Below are positions 32,200 through 59,499 of a stretch of DNA of 64,000 nt, piece by piece. The notes beneath the pieces are model-generated. The model ran no database searches, was not told the DNA's origin, and saw only the letters and a list, made by a program, of their open reading frames with translations. Each line of letters opens with the position of its first letter. Within the stretch, counting starts at the first letter, position 1. Source of the DNA: Xiphophorus maculatus (taxonomy: Eukaryota; Chordata; Actinopteri; Cyprinodontiformes; Poeciliidae); contig NC_036450.1 in the NCBI RefSeq assembly GCF_002775205.1, positions 25,136,288 to 25,200,287 of the forward strand. Direction: 5' to 3'. Made by a program: the position numbers and the translations under genes.

Positions 32200-32228
32200 A
32201 CCTGTAATCAAGCGTCTTGATTACAGGT
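32200..32228. repeat. Perfect 13-bp hairpin
   Basis: ACCTGTAATCAAG (32200-32212), loop CGT, then CTTGATTACAGGT (32216-32228): a perfect inverted repeat with a 3-base loop. It sits about 90 bp upstream of the sialidase start. Confidence 0.85.
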
Positions 32229-32540
32229 AAACAAGGGTGAAGTACCGTACAGCTAGTTTTATCTGAGATCATTTGGAATAAAGGTCCCTGAGGAGGGGTT
32301 CACATGTAGATTAGGAAGATAAGACAGCAGTTTATTGTATCATTAATAGATAAAACATACCAACCCAAATGATAAAATGCTAAAAGAGACCAAACAAATC
32401 AATACAGTTTATGAATGTCAGCTGTGCGTTTTGTTTTCACGGTTCCTGCAACAACTTAAAGTCCCTGTTGGTGGATCGTTGTCTGCGTTGCACGTCAGGC
32501 AGAATTTTTTGCTCATTCTCTCTTGCTAAATAGTTCAAGG

Positions 32541-32780
32541 TCATTCAGATTGGACAGAGAGTGTGACTATCATTTTTTTTCCCACCAAGTCTTGCCATAG
32601 CTCTTCAATTGGGTTCAGGTCTGATCTTTGTCTGGACCGTTCCAGCACCTGAATATGTTGTGATCTGAACCATTCCAGTATATCTCTGGTTGTGTGTTTG
32701 ATGTCATTGTCCTTCAGCTTCCTGGTCCCTGTTGAAGAAAAGCATCCCCACTGCATGATGCAGCCACCACCATGCTTTAC
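32541..32780 (-). pseudogene. Tc1-like transposase relic
   Basis: The minus strand encodes a broken end of a Tc1 transposase: [25 protein letters not shown], and [14 protein letters not shown], which correspond to the WGCF, DNDPKHT and SPDLNPIE.LW catalytic-region motifs. The region between the first two motifs is deleted. Flanking bases to about 32960 probably belong to the same insertion. Confidence 0.75.
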
Positions 32781-34261
32781 TGTGGGAATGTTCAGCTTTG
32801 GTCTTCATGGACAGAAAGTTCATCTGAGTTATAAAAATCCTCAGAAATTTGGCCTTAACTTCCTCCCACTTCAGCATTAAACCTTGGTAAAGGTTCACCA
32901 CAGAAAGTCCCAATGAATACATCAAAGTTTGTAGCTGTTGCAGTCCAAGGGGTTTGAATATTTTCAAGAGGCATTGCAGAAAAGAAGATGGATATTGTGG
33001 AAATGTTTTCCTGACACTAACGGTTTATGGTCCAAAATGTCAATAGTGGATTTTTAAAGAGATTTTGAGAATTTAGAACACAGCTTCTGTGTGTTATGGT
33101 TATTTCCGAAGCCAACATCTGCGCTGCTCCTATTAGGGAAGGATGATATATCATAATATATGACATCATTTGTCCCACTACAAAACTACCAATCCTCCTC
33201 AAATCAGCTAAACAACATGAGGCTGCAAAATATCAGAGGTTCTGAACTGAAATTTCACCAACCTAAACAAAGACAAAGAAAAATCTTCCAGTTACAAGTG
33301 ATGAGACATGAAAATGTTATTTATTTATTCTGTCATTTCTTTATATGTTGAGGTATACATACGACACTGGAACAATTGTTGCAAAATGAATTGTAAAAAA
33401 ACAAAAACAAGAAATGAACTCACCAACTGCAGTGGATCACTGCCCAGAGGAAGCCTGGAGGATATGATGAATGCAGAAGGGTGGCGCCTTATTATAGTCT
33501 GCTGTTTTATTGCTCCATGTTTGTGTTATCATATTTTTTATCTGGTCCATTTCTAATTATGATTAAAAAAGAGCAGAGTTAATGATTGTCATTTGGACCC
33601 AAACCAATCAGTTAGGTGGTGTCTTCGTCGTGTTCAGTGTGAAACGTAAACCGTCCACTCGGTTCATCTGCAGGCTCCTGTGGAAATATTTGTTTGTACC
33701 CCACATCCAGGTGGGCTCTGCTCCCTCATTGGGTGATCTCTACAGACTCGCCTCCTCCCCCCTGCTCTCTGCTACACTACGGCTCACAAACTAGTTTGTA
33801 TTTATTAACTTATTTTTAGTCTTCCATCACATACAGTGGATCTCTGGTCTTTGCAGGGCTTGTAGACTCCAGCATTTATCTAAAATCTAAAAACACTTCT
33901 GTCTATTTTAGAAGTTTCAGCACCAAATTTACCTCAGTATGTGATAATACACACAATGGAAAATAATCTTAGCAGTACCACAGACGCTAACATATGCAGA
34001 CCTCCAGGTCTCTGCTCTCGGGGGTTCTGCCAATCAGCACCAAGGGAAACAAAATGGCATCCCTGGATTGGCTCCACCAATAGCATGTCAAGTAGCATTG
34101 CACTTATGTGTTTGAACGCTCCAAGTTGCATTTCCCTCTGAATATTTTAGATCTGATCTGTGAAAAGAATTACTTACATTCTACCAGCCATAACCAGACA
34201 AGATCTGTAGAATCGGTAATGTGTCTCGACAACATTAAGATGGTTAAACAAATCTCAAAAA

Positions 34262-34436
34262 GTAACACCTCCAATTTTGATCTATTTTCTCTAGAAAATG
34301 TTGATCTATAGAAAATAGATACAAATTTATTGATCTATTTATTGATTTCATTTGATTCAATGAAATTAAATTATTTCATTGAATGATTTCATCTGTTCAA
34401 TGAAATCATTGAACAAATTCATTGAAATCTGTTGGT
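34262..34436. repeat. AT-rich cluster of short inverted repeats
   Basis: ATTCAATGAAAT (34355-34366) and ATTTCATTGAAT (34373-34384) form a perfect 12-bp inverted repeat with a 6-base loop. GATTTCAT and ATGAAATC (34385-34407) form another, and ATCTATTTTCT with AGAAAATAGAT (from about 34279) a third. The cluster abuts the Tc1 relic at 34440. Confidence 0.7.
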
Positions 34437-34439
34437 CTG

Positions 34440-34890
34440 AAATGGGTACCAAAGGAATGTCTTCGGTTTTGGGACTCCAGTGAATCAGAGTGAAAACTAT
34501 TATCCGCAAATGGAGAAAACATGAAACAGTGGGGAGTCTTCCAAGAGTTGACCAGCCAACTAATATTACTAAAAAAGCACATCAACAATTCATCCAGGGG
34601 GTCATAAAAATAAAAAAAAGCACATCTGAAGCACTGCAGGGGTCAGTTAAGGTTGCCGTGTTTGATTCAACAAGAATCTGGGCAAAAATGGCCTCAATAG
34701 GAGAATTCAAGGCACAAAGTCATTGCACAGCAAAGCAAACTATACAGTTGTTGAATTTATGCCAAAAACAGAACATCGTACCTAAAGTCAAACATGGTAG
34801 TGGCAGCCCCAGTGCATCACGCTGGGGCTGCTTTGCTGCTTCAGTACCCGGACAATGTGCTGTAAATTGATGTAACCATGAACTCTGCTC
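34440..34890 (+). pseudogene. Tc1-like transposase relic, plus strand
   Basis: The open frame from 34490 contains pieces of a fish Tc1-type element in order: ETVGSLPRVDQP, RIWAKMASIGEF, QKQNIVPKVKHGSGS and RWGCFAASVPGQ. Large internal parts are missing and it ends at a stop at 34870. Confidence 0.7.
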
Positions 34891-36600
34891 TCTGTGGGAC
34901 CAGTGAACTTGAGCGCCACCTAGCATAGCCAAGATGAAGGTTTTCAAATGGACACAATATTGAAAACGGTTAAATCTGAATCTGATCATTCATGGAACCT
35001 CTTTAGAAATGTGAACTCTGGACGCTGACGTTGGATTTGGGGACGAATGTGTTTCTGCTACATGGTTAGCATTGACATGCTACTTTAGGCCTGAATAGCT
35101 TCGCTGAATAGCTGGCTAATTACTGTTAGCCCAACTAGAACACAAAAACAGTCTTTTCCAGTGTCACATCAGATTATGTTTTGAAGTAAAATCCATCGCT
35201 GTTGTTAGTGAACGTCGCATGTGCGTCAGATTTACGGATGTACCAGAAACGCGTGAATATAAAGACTCTGGTTGAAAAAAAGCGTTTCATTTTAAAGTGT
35301 TAAAATGTATGTATTGGCTGACTCACATATAGTTAACTAATATGAAAGAAAGAGGACTTTGAATGAAGTGAACATTTTCCAAATTTCCGTTCTATCATCC
35401 AGAATAACAAACAATAATATCAGTCTTCTTAGTCTTAGAGACAAACTCTTGTTCTCAGTGATGCACCTACAAGCTGAGATCCTGGACATGCTCCGCTTCT
35501 GGACCAGGCAACAAGCAGAACCTGTCCTAGTCGGGCAAAGCAGGAAGTAAAGCTCTTTGTTTTCACGGTTGGGTTTGAAGCGACATGGAAACGGTTTGCA
35601 TTTGATCAATAATGACCTGGAACTCCATCAACATTTCAGACCATTTTTCCTGCCACCAGTCTGAGTCATGGTCAGTTTGGGTTTGAGGGTAAAAAACCCC
35701 GAAACCCCGAAAAACCCTGCTCTGTTAAAAGTTAATAGAAAATTAGAATGTTGCTCATGGAAACGCCTAACCTTGTTCTGAGCACCGGTCAGAACACTAA
35801 TCATTTTTAACCATTGCTTAGAACACTTTTCTTCTCGTTGTGTCCTATTTCAGTAAAATACAAAGAAAGGTTGTTAGCTTTTATAATTTTTATTGCCTCT
35901 ATATTTGATTCTGTTTTATCGTTTAGTTGTAGTTTGTATTTATTGCTGATGAGGTGATTATTGACTTCATACTCAGTGATTATGATAGTTGTTTCACCAA
36001 TGGTCTATTTATTCACCTGATATAAACGCTCATATCAGGTTCAGATGATTTCAGAGTGAACTATAAAGTTAGGAGGAATTTCCAACAATGGAAAAATATC
36101 GGACGTCAACATTGGCCTAAATTTTTTAATCTGTGTGTTCCTACTATTTTTTTTTTTTTCAAACGTTTCTGTAACATTTGCCGCTCTGAGTAGATTTTAT
36201 TTAGCTTGACTGGACTGAATGGGGGGGGGGGGGGAAGGGGTCAAAAATCAGGTACCCTGAGGGGGTCAAATGGAGGCTCGTTAGAATGTCTGCCCTGAAG
36301 CCCCCAAAAAAGTCGCTCAGCCCCTGCTGAAGTCAACCAGCGTATCAGAGGTAAAGAACTTTGTCCTTTGAAGACTTTAAATGATAAGAAGTTGACTAAC
36401 ACAAATCAATCAGACCTGCACTAATAAATCCTTTGTGGTTTGAAAGAAGAAATTCGAACATTTGCAGACAGACCTATTAAATATTCATCGTTTTTTTATG
36501 AGCACATGTGGCGAAAGGCATTCATTTCACATCAGATTTGAAAAAGGACGCGTGTTCAGCAGAGGGGTTAGAGCCATGAATGGCTTGTTTTCAAGAAATC

Positions 36601-36862
36601 CAACAAAGATGGGCGTGAGCTCGTTCTCGTCTCCCGTGGCTGTGGACACACACTGCGAAGGGGCGGAGCTTTTAAAACAAAAACAGCCAAGAATCCAGCG
36701 CCAACATGGACGCCACGCTCACTCGCTCGCCTCGTGTGAAAGATCGCACGAGTCGAGCCGAAATGGCCACCGAAGCGGCTCAGTAGCAGCGCTCGAGTGG
36801 GCGGGACCAATGGCAGACTGGAGTCACATGACCCGCGCAGAGCCAGGCTGAGCAATTCCAAT
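36601..36862 (+). promoter_or_regulatory. cnnm3 promoter region
   Basis: GC-rich DNA before the start codon. It has GC boxes (GGGCGGAGC at 36661, GGGCGGG at 36799-36805), a CCAAT box at 36807-36811 and an M-box type E-box at 36823-36832. No TATA box is seen; this looks like a housekeeping-type promoter with the start between about 36830 and 36860. Confidence 0.5.
36823..36832 (+). promoter_or_regulatory. M-box type E-box GTCACATGAC
   Basis: TCACATGA is the core recognised by MITF/TFE family factors. It lies 31 bp before the cnnm3 start codon and 12 bp after the CCAAT box. Factor binding is inference. Confidence 0.4.
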
Positions 36863-50586
<13,724 letters not shown>

Positions 50587-51591
50587 CACAGGAAACATTT
50601 CTGGTTGGATCGTAGTTATTGGACCAGACTGGAAAGAGAGAGAGAAAGTGATTTATTTTTCTTTTATTTAACTAGACCCACTAACTCACACGTCGCCATT
50701 CCTTCATGTGATCAATGGTGATTATTTTATACATGTATGTACATATGTCTGTATAAATATAAATATAGAGTGGAAAGAGAAGATATGTTACCTTAACCGG
50801 ATTATTTAGTTTTCTGCGTTAATTGTTAATTCTGTGATCTGAGCGTTTCCTGCTGCGTACCGGAGACTGAACCCTTTGATTCGATAAAGTTCCAGAGAAC
50901 GGCTTCTTCTGCTTCCTCAGGACGATTCGATCAACCTGCCCGTTCCCATGGAAACCTAAACCAGGGAGTCCCATCACATTCAGACCGCGAAAAAAAAGAG
51001 ACGCAAGAGGCAAACGGTGCATTTCAGTGCATTCGAATAAGAGGAAACCAAGTCAGAATGTCCGAGTTGGAGCCGTCGTTTGTCGGGATTCCTTTGGAAT
51101 TATGAAAATAGTTGTTTCTGTCATTGTAAAATGTGGAAAAGTATCCCAATTATGTTTTTTTTCTTCTATTTTTATATATAGCTCAGATCAGACAATTAGC
51201 ATCCAAAGATTCGTCATTCTCTCTGTTCCTTTACTTCCACAGAGGGAACAGCTAAACTCTGGTTTTTCAAAGCCATTTTGGGGGTTAATGAGGAATATTC
51301 AGGTGGTTCTGTATTCTGTCTTCCTGCATACTGGACTCTGGAAGTACCTGTTGTAGTTTATTGTGTGTGTGGTGTCCTGCCACTGGTCAGACCATGTTCG
51401 GTTCCAGTGCTTCAACGGGGCGTTTTCCATCAAACAGGTTCTGCTGCTAAACTGGGCGACGTTTGCTAAACAGGAATTAGCTTAGCTCAGTGATTGGTGT
51501 GGAAGAGCGGAGGAGTTGGAGGAAAGTGAGTTTTACGGGTAGAAAATGCAAAGAGGAAATAAATCAATGTATAATTAACAAAAAAAAACTA

Positions 51592-51594
<3 letters not shown>

Positions 51595-51679
<85 letters not shown>
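51595..51679. repeat. Poly(A)-(AT)n microsatellite
   Basis: A run of about 28 A is followed by about 28 AT units. It may be the tail of a decayed retroposon but no body is recognisable upstream. Confidence 0.9.
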
Positions 51680-51685
<6 letters not shown>

Positions 51686-54600
51686 TCCAGAAGAGGATTA
51701 GGGCCACTGGGAAAAAATAATTCTGACTTTTTTTCCTCAGAATTTCTAAGAAAATAAAGTCAGAATTCTTTTTTTCTTTGAGAACAGCCCCAATCCTCTT
51801 CTGTTAAAGAAATATAATAAACATTAAATAAATACACACTATGAAAAAAGTAATACAATAAAAAAGAACTGATATGATTTCTAAATAGAAAGGAAAATTA
51901 AATAAGTTGTGTTTAAATTCAACCTGTTGAAAATAATAACCAAATCTTAATTTCCTATACTGTATCATCAAATGCATTGAGAAAGTTCTTAATGTTTTTA
52001 TTTACTAGATGTGATATTTGGCACGTAAATTACTTCATCAACTTGTTCTACGTTTATCTGTGATTATGTCAGGTTCTGTCCTCCGTACGCCTCCATGTTT
52101 TGTTCTGGAGAATGTAGAGTCTTGCCTCAGATTTCCAAAAGTTTGCCAACATTTTCCTAATCCAGCTTGTTCCCAGACAGGCGGAGCCAGAAAGCTCAGC
52201 AAGACGAAAACAGAGAGAATTTTGTTGCTGTACATCCATTCAGCTCTTTCTGCTGGAAGTCTTGCTCTCTCTCGCTCTCTCGCAGCCTGAATGAGCAGCA
52301 GACACGTCTCGACATGCAGAAACTAGGCTGCCTGAGAAATGGAGGATCAGACATTTACTGCATTTAGTTTAGCACCAGAACCGCTTTGGTGGAAAAGTAA
52401 CGTGATGTGATTACTTGGTGCCATTTTTATTTTATTTTTCTGACCTCGGTCATGGCGATCGTTCTTTGTGAACTTTGCATCCTCTGAACTGGACAGCTTA
52501 CACAACATTAAATAATGTCATTTCTAAGTAATGTTTGAATGAATTACAATATTCCCCGAACATTGTTTTTTATTTTTTTGTAATTTTTGTCAAACGTAGC
52601 TCAGCGCTACATTTCTATCACTGACTGCTCTTTAAAAAAAAAAAATAATAATAATATTAATCAACTCCAGCTGGCTTCTACTCATGTCCTGATGTCAAGG
52701 TTCACTTCCATTCTGATGTTTCAGAGACTGTGTGTGTATGTGGAGTAAGTGTAAAATGTTCCTGACTGTTTTTGGAAATGCAGCTCATTTTAGAGAAACC
52801 TGTTTTATGTTATGGAGGCGGTGCCTTTTTCTTTTTTCCTTCCAGGTTTAGCTCATTGCACTAAACTGTTGCATTATCATTTCTTTCTTGTACATATCTG
52901 GGTGCCAAAGTTACATGTGTGTATGCATCTGTTCTGTCTCTCGGTGGAGATGTTAGTGGTGAAAAATGCAGAATTCTGCATTTTATAAGATGTGAGGAGA
53001 ATCCAGATTTTTTTTTTCTTTCCATTTTTTGGCCGATTGTGAAGTGAAACTGATCGTGCATGTGGTCGACATTTCAGGGTCTGATCAGAACTGTAAGGCC
53101 TAAATAACAACTTGAGTCTCCCTTAGTGAAAAACTGTTTTCATGCAAAAATTTACTTTTTGGGGGGGGGGGGATGTTTTTCAAAATTAATTTAAATAAAA
53201 GTTAGTTTCGAATGTAATGTGTTGATTCTGAACGAATATTAAACTAAATCGGGTCTCTGCAGCCTGCGGTTCTGGAGCGGCTCCTCGGATCGTCCACAGT
53301 CGCTCTTTTAAAAAGTTGGCTGAAAAAAAGTTAAATGTACCTAAAAATGGATCCAACAACATTCTGCTGCATTTGCTTTTTAAAAAAATGTTAGTTTTCT
53401 TATGTTGGAAATGGTGCTTTTTTAAAAACATAATTTTCCATGCATATCAACGTCCCGTAGAATTTTTGTTTTTCCCAATTTTTATAAACGGGCTCTTTAA
53501 AAATGACTTTGTTTTTGTTTTGACAGTAGATATTAATAATAAAATGAGAAGCAGTCTTGTTTTAAAAGATCATGTGAAACGTGTGATGGAGACGTTGCCG
53601 TTTCCATCCGTACTGAGGATAAAAATGATTCTCCGGACTGTGAAGGTTGCAGATCCCTGAACTGGATTAATAAGTGAGCGTGTGGCTCAACCATGAGAAC
53701 AATCACACCTGATTGAAGAAACTATCCTCTGCATTATGTAAAGTGTTTGTCGGAGCCAAAGCACATTGGGAAATCGGTGCAGATCAGATCTAAAGCAGCT
53801 GGTGTCCTGTCAGAGATCCTGTTGGTTTCATATCTGAACCATCTGATGTGAACGGAACCAAATATGTTCTTCTCTAAACATTTAGTGACCTGGTTCCCAT
53901 CAGTCAGACTTAAAACGCTCAAAATTTGGGTAACACCGGCAATTTAAGCACAAAAATCATTCAGTTACGTCTCATAACGTCTCTGCTTGAACTGTTGGAG
54001 GAAACGAGGTAAAGCTGAAACGTGGGTTTGCCTGTCGCTGCTTCATCAGGTCGCTGGTGGAAACAGCAGAAAAGTTTCAACTCGCTAAGATGCTGAGGGA
54101 CTTTTAGCTCTGCGGGTTTTATTCAAACTTTTTCTTTTGTAAAACTCCAAAATAATTCACAAACTATCGGCTGTAAAATCACAATAGCCTTGACGATGTG
54201 ACCGTGAATCATCACCTTGTCGGTTTGACAGTTCAGAATGGATTGAATGGAGGTACGGAAGAGGAATAGTGCCACTAAAGAATAAAAAATAGTCTTTATT
54301 CTCAAATTCTGTCTCCCCATTCTGCCTGTTTTTCTGACTCGCCCTCATCTTCCATAAAGAGGAGAAGGTTAATGCTGGACAACTTGATTTTAAATGATTT
54401 TTTTTTTTTTTTAAATCAACATTGGAAAATGAAAAATAACTCTAAATATTCCACGTCAGGTGTTGTTACGAGGGTCCAACGCTGAAATCCACCGGGGGGC
54501 GCTCTGTACCTAACAGAGCACCAGCTGAAAGGTGAATCAGAATCTTGAACGTTCTTGTGAAACATTCATACGTTTATTCTTTGGGGATGATTTTGTCACT

Positions 54601-55744
54601 TCGAGGTTCGTCTTTCGGTCGTCAACATTCCATGAAGCTTTGAATATTCATGTGCCAAACAGTTTTTACTCATCGCGTGGCGATGGCCTCAGTCATTGTT
54701 GCACATGCATAAATGATAGATATCAGAAATAATCCCTAAATGAGGAGTTTAATTATTTTTAATATATTAATGAAAAGGAGGATATTTTTGAAGTGTGTTT
54801 TAAGCAGAAGGTTTGGATGTTTGCAAGTTTGTCTTATTATTTGAACAGCATAAATAAAAGCAGTGGGGAATGTATTATTATATAATATTAAGAGGGGGGA
54901 AAAATCTAAAAGTTAAAACATGTTTTGTTCATGTTAAAACAATCACATTTAACTGGAGTTTAAATGGGACGAGAGGAGAATCCGTGTCACTTCGAAAGCT
55001 CTCCCACTCTGAATAGGCCGTGTGTGTTGGGATCAAGGGTGTGGATTTCATAAAGCTAGTTTAACATCTAAATGACTTAGTGTTTTAGAAATGTCTTAAA
55101 CATTCAAATCACTTCTGTCTGCTAATTCCACTGGCTGGGATCATATGTGCCAAAAGTTCAATTGGTTTGAAAGTTGTAGAAGTTTGAGAAAATGTATAAA
55201 ATATACGCAACCGTGGCAACCGCTTCAATTGAGTTAGCAATTAAAAGGATGGTTCAAATCTCCAACAGACATATTAGCCTGGAGCTAACGACTCCAGAGA
55301 GATCAGAAAGCAGAGCGCAGCTTTTAGGTTCTGATCTGTTTGAATACCGGGTCGAGTTCTGTGGATTTTCTGCCCCGTTCCTTCAAATCCAGCTGAAGCA
55401 GATGATCCTGGCCGCTTCCACTCAAACGGATTCATGTAGATTTGGAAAAAGTCCAAACCGAACGGCATGAGGAGGCGTTCCTCCGCCTGCAGTAACGTGT
55501 CCAGATGATCCAGGTTGTTTCCTACAGCGGCTGCTGCTTTAGCCGTGTTACATTAAACCGTTCGTCTCTTTGTGTTGGAGTTGGATTCAGTGTTATTGCA
55601 TATCAACTTATTTCAGGTGTTTTTTGTTTTTGTTGTTTTTTTTTCTTCTTTCCTGATTTCTGAGTAAATAGTTTTGGGTTGTCTCGTTTTAATTCTGAAA
55701 AGTGAATGCAGAAAGATGATCACAAACTGATCAGAGAAATGTTT

Positions 55745-55786
55745 TGTGTGTGTGTGGGTGTGTGTGTGTGTGTGTGTGTGTGTGTT
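55745..55786. repeat. (TG)n microsatellite
   Basis: About 20 TG units with one GG interruption. Confidence 0.9.
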
Positions 55787-55993
55787 GATGTGTGTTTTAG
55801 GAATCTACAGCACATCATGTCCAGGATGTAGTTATTAGGCTCTCAGTCTCTGCGTTTAGGTACAACCCTGTTACCAGAAGAGAAGTTCCAGTTCTCCGGC
55901 TCTTATTTGTATTAAAGATTTGTTTGATTTGCTTCTTTTTTGAGATGCTGTTGGATTTGGTTTTTGTTGAACCCTTTCAATACTTTCTTAGGA

Positions 55994-55999
55994 AATAAA
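55994..55999 (+). terminator. Candidate poly(A) signal AATAAA
   Basis: AATAAA followed after about 25 bases by GTGTTGGTGGGTT, a typical GU-rich downstream element. It would give cnnm3 a 3' UTR of about 5.4 kb. Confidence 0.35.
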
Positions 56000-57274
56000 C
56001 ACAGTCGTATTCTGAAAGTGTTGGTGGGTTTTTTTTTCCTTCTCTTTCTCTCTGCTCACACAGATGGAAAAGTTCCACATTGGTAAATCAAAGGGTTTTA
56101 CATACTCTGAGTAATAATGTCAAGTTGTGCTTTGTGCACAAACCTTTCACTTTTCGCTTCATGTCTGCTGAATGAATAAAACCAGAAACCTTGTGGTGGG
56201 TGTTTTTGTACAACTGAGGTTCCAGTGGTACAAACATCTCTGTCAGATGATGATGATGATGATGTGACCTTCAAAAGGTCACCTTGACATTCGGCCTCTG
56301 TAGTTTGAAGGTTATGTATTTGCTACAGTCACACACTAAGCTGAAGACCTTCAGGTTCAAGAACAATCGATCCGTCGTTCTCACAAACTGTGTCTTTGTC
56401 TTGCTGAGAAAGTTTAGAAAATTAAGCTTTTTTATATTTTTATTGGGAATTTAGTGCTTGGAATGGAAATACGTTGTACAGTGAAGAAATCAAACCGAGA
56501 GAGGCTATGATGGACTGACCAGCTAACAGAACCAAGAAGCTGTGTCCAGTCAAGTCCAGACACAAGTTTTGGTCCGTCTGTTTTATTTGCTTTAATCTTC
56601 CAGCAGGAAGGTTTTTCAGATGACCTGCAGTTTAGTTCTGCTTTCCAGAGAGGAACTGCTGTATAGACCTACGCTTCGTTTCCAGAGGGCAAAGGTCGGT
56701 GAGGTTTGGTACACTGTTTGGTCAAACTCGACAATACCTCATTAATCGTGGAGGGGAAATTAAACATTATTGTAGCTCATGTAATTTACTTCATAGGATC
56801 GTCGCAGTCAGTTTAACGGTGAATCTGAAGAAGCCTCTGACTGAAGAGAGCGATGTTGTATGACAGACTCATGAAGAGTCTGACGCTCCGGGTCTGAGTT
56901 CTACACAACTGACCCTACTGGACTCTTTGCTGGTAAATAAAATAAATGTTGCTAAAGTGTAAATAGAGGAGCCATGTTGGGACGACTTCCTCGAGGCGGA
57001 GTTTCAGAAAGAGCAGGAGGTTTTAAAGAGACAGAGGCCCAATTTCAAGGCGTTGAATTAGAAAGTCAAATTTCATTTAAGACATATTTGATATGTACGT
57101 CGTTTTTTATAGCAATTAAAGTAGACATATTTACTTTATTATGCTATAAAATGGCTCCATGTGGCTGGAAGACATAGAATACTGTCCTGTGTTAGTTTTT
57201 AACACATGACCAGGTTGATTTGGATAGATACTCTATCTGGATAAAGAAAATCATTTGCTTTTTCTTTTTTTTCA

Positions 57275-57457
57275 CCCCTCCAGGGGTCTTTTGTGGGCTC
57301 TAGTGTCCCTTATATGATAGTAGGCTGACAGGAAACGCGGGGAGACATGCGGCAAATGTCGTCGGGTCCAGGAGTTGAACCCGCGACGGCCGCATCGAGG
57401 ACTCAAGGCCTCCAAATACGGGTCGCGCTAACCACTACGCCACCACGGCACGCCCAA
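57275..57457 (-). mobile_element. tRNA-derived SINE
   Basis: On the minus strand it starts with a tRNA-like head: A box GTGGCGTAGTGGTTAGCGCG, B box GGGTTCAACTCCTGG. Then follow CCGACGACATTTGCCGCATG, TTTCCTGTCAGCCTACTATC and a tail with GGACACTAGAGCCCAC. This arrangement is common in percomorph-type fish genomes as I recall it. It is not a functional tRNA gene: no matching acceptor stem closes the head. Confidence 0.75.
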
Positions 57458-58066
57458 ATCATTTGCTTTTAAAAAAAAATATTATTACTGAGGTTATCCT
57501 TATCTGATAACATTCATTCAATGAACTGAAGCAGTTAAGTTCTCCCAACATGGTACGCCATTGGTCACTGTGCCCACAAAGCCTGTGTGTAAACCAGGGA
57601 GTTTAGATCTATGCAGGCTTTTTGTGGGGACTTCCCCTTATCGCCACTGCTTCCCACAGCAGGCGACTAAAATGAATTGTTTCTACAGATTAAAAGGTCA
57701 TAGTTTCTGCAGCAGGAAGGAACCTCAGCTGGGAACTTTCTGTCTGTCTGGGTTTTATCCTCCCACACTGTGGAGACGTGCAACAGCTTACCTGAGGAAA
57801 GTAAATGACGTATATTTTTTTCTTTCCTTTAAATTCTCTGCTGGAAATTATCCCTGTCTATTGGAAGGTGTTCATTTTTTCCCCCATAGACCAGTAACAG
57901 GAACTTGTGCACCACAAGTGTTGCGTGAACCACAGTTTGAGAACTACAGATTTGTTACCGAGCGAGTACGACATTTTGTCAGCGCATTTATAGATACTTG
58001 TCTTGTTGTGCATGTTTTCATATCTGAGTAATCTGTACCACTTCCTGCCACAGGCAACAAGATCAG

Positions 58067-58209
<143 letters not shown>

Positions 58210-59499
58210 GTCTTTTCTTAGCTATAGTCAGGTGAGTGTGTTATAGTACTTTGCACTAGGCTGTTCTCAAAGTAAAAAGTAACAAGTTTGATGTGCAGCA
58301 CCACTTTTTAATGAAAATCCTTCTGTACCTCTGGCTCTATTCCTGGTCTGTTTCTCTTGATCTGACTTGGTGAAATGAACAGAACATTTTCCCCTCAGAG
58401 TTCAGAGTTGTTAAATAAAGATGTGGATTTTAACGCCTCTGATTTCCCAGGAAGTTGTGTTTTCTTTCAGACTTCAACTCTCTCACGCTGGAATGGGTAT
58501 GATATTTTTATGGGCTTAAATCAATAAAAAAAAGGGGAATTTGCCTTTTAGACTGAAAAAACACAAAATCTTAGCAAGTCATTTTGGTCTAGTGTTTAGT
58601 GGATGAGTCTTAGACTTGAAATAACACAAAACAAACTGAAAAGTAACTTTTGAGCAAGAAATAAGAGCTTGTTTTAGGTCAATAAGTCATTAATATAGAT
58701 TTTTTTGAAAGTACTTGTTCCACTATCTGATTATTTCACTTATAACATGGGAAAATATCTTGCTATAAATAAAATAAGCTGCCAGTGCAACTAGTACATA
58801 TTGATCAATATTACAGACCAGCTCCGATATCTTTCTCAAAAGTTACATTTCAGTTATTTCAAGTTATACTTTCAAAATATTATTTTAATGTTTAAAGCAA
58901 AGACAAGCCTTATATTTTATTACTGCAATTTCCATTTTTTTTTACTCCCAAACTTTTATCCCAAAAATCGCTGTCACATATTGAAATTCAAGATTCAACG
59001 CAAAAATCTTATTTTCATGGTAAAGTTGAGAAACTGCAACACAAAAATAAAATAAAATTTCATGAAGCAATATGAAACTAAAGATCTGATTAGTGTCGAT
59101 ATGGTGTCGATATTATGGATATTTTGGATGGATCCGCCCACCTCCACATTTGACCAAGGTGAGCTTCATCAGGGGGAACGTGGAACAGCTGAGGCAGAAA
59201 GCAAGCAGGAAGACTGAGGGAAGGAGACTAAGATGGAGGAAACTGAACTAGACATAAAACAGAACTAAAATCCAAGAGGAAAATCATTACTTTCCATTAT
59301 TATAAACGAGAACCATCCAAAATAAAAACAAGAAAAAAGTGGGAAACTAAAACCAAAGGAAGGAACCTGTATGTTAAGACTCATACAATAGTCATAAACG
59401 CAGAAAAATGAACTGAATATGACACAATCTCTTAAAAATAAATGATCAGAAAACCCAACGCCAGGTAAACACGCTGTTGTCCTGACGGTCAGCATTGTA

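Larger units (their letters stand above)
32961..36600. other. Intergenic DNA between the sialidase and cnnm3
   Basis: Apart from the AT-rich palindromes and the Tc1 relic, I see no gene. A run of G with a GGGGTCAAAAATC context at about 36220-36320 resembles a repeat fragment but could not be assigned. Confidence 0.55.
50587..56200 (+). other. cnnm3 3' flank, possibly a long 3' UTR
   Basis: No conserved coding exon is seen. AATAAA followed by GT-rich DNA occurs at 55994-55999 (GTGTTGGTGGG downstream) and 56175-56180 (GTGGTGGGTG downstream). An earlier AATAAA is near 51558. The region carries a poly(A)/(AT)n tract (51595-51679) and a (TG)n tract (55745-55786). Confidence 0.4.

Noticed and set aside
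36797..36862. Upstream in-frame start for cnnm3
   Set aside because: It would place 22 charged residues before the signal peptide and overlap promoter motifs; ATG 36863 has a better context.
57330..57457. Possible tRNA gene on the minus strand
   Set aside because: A and B boxes are present but the acceptor stem does not close and a SINE body follows, so it is a SINE.
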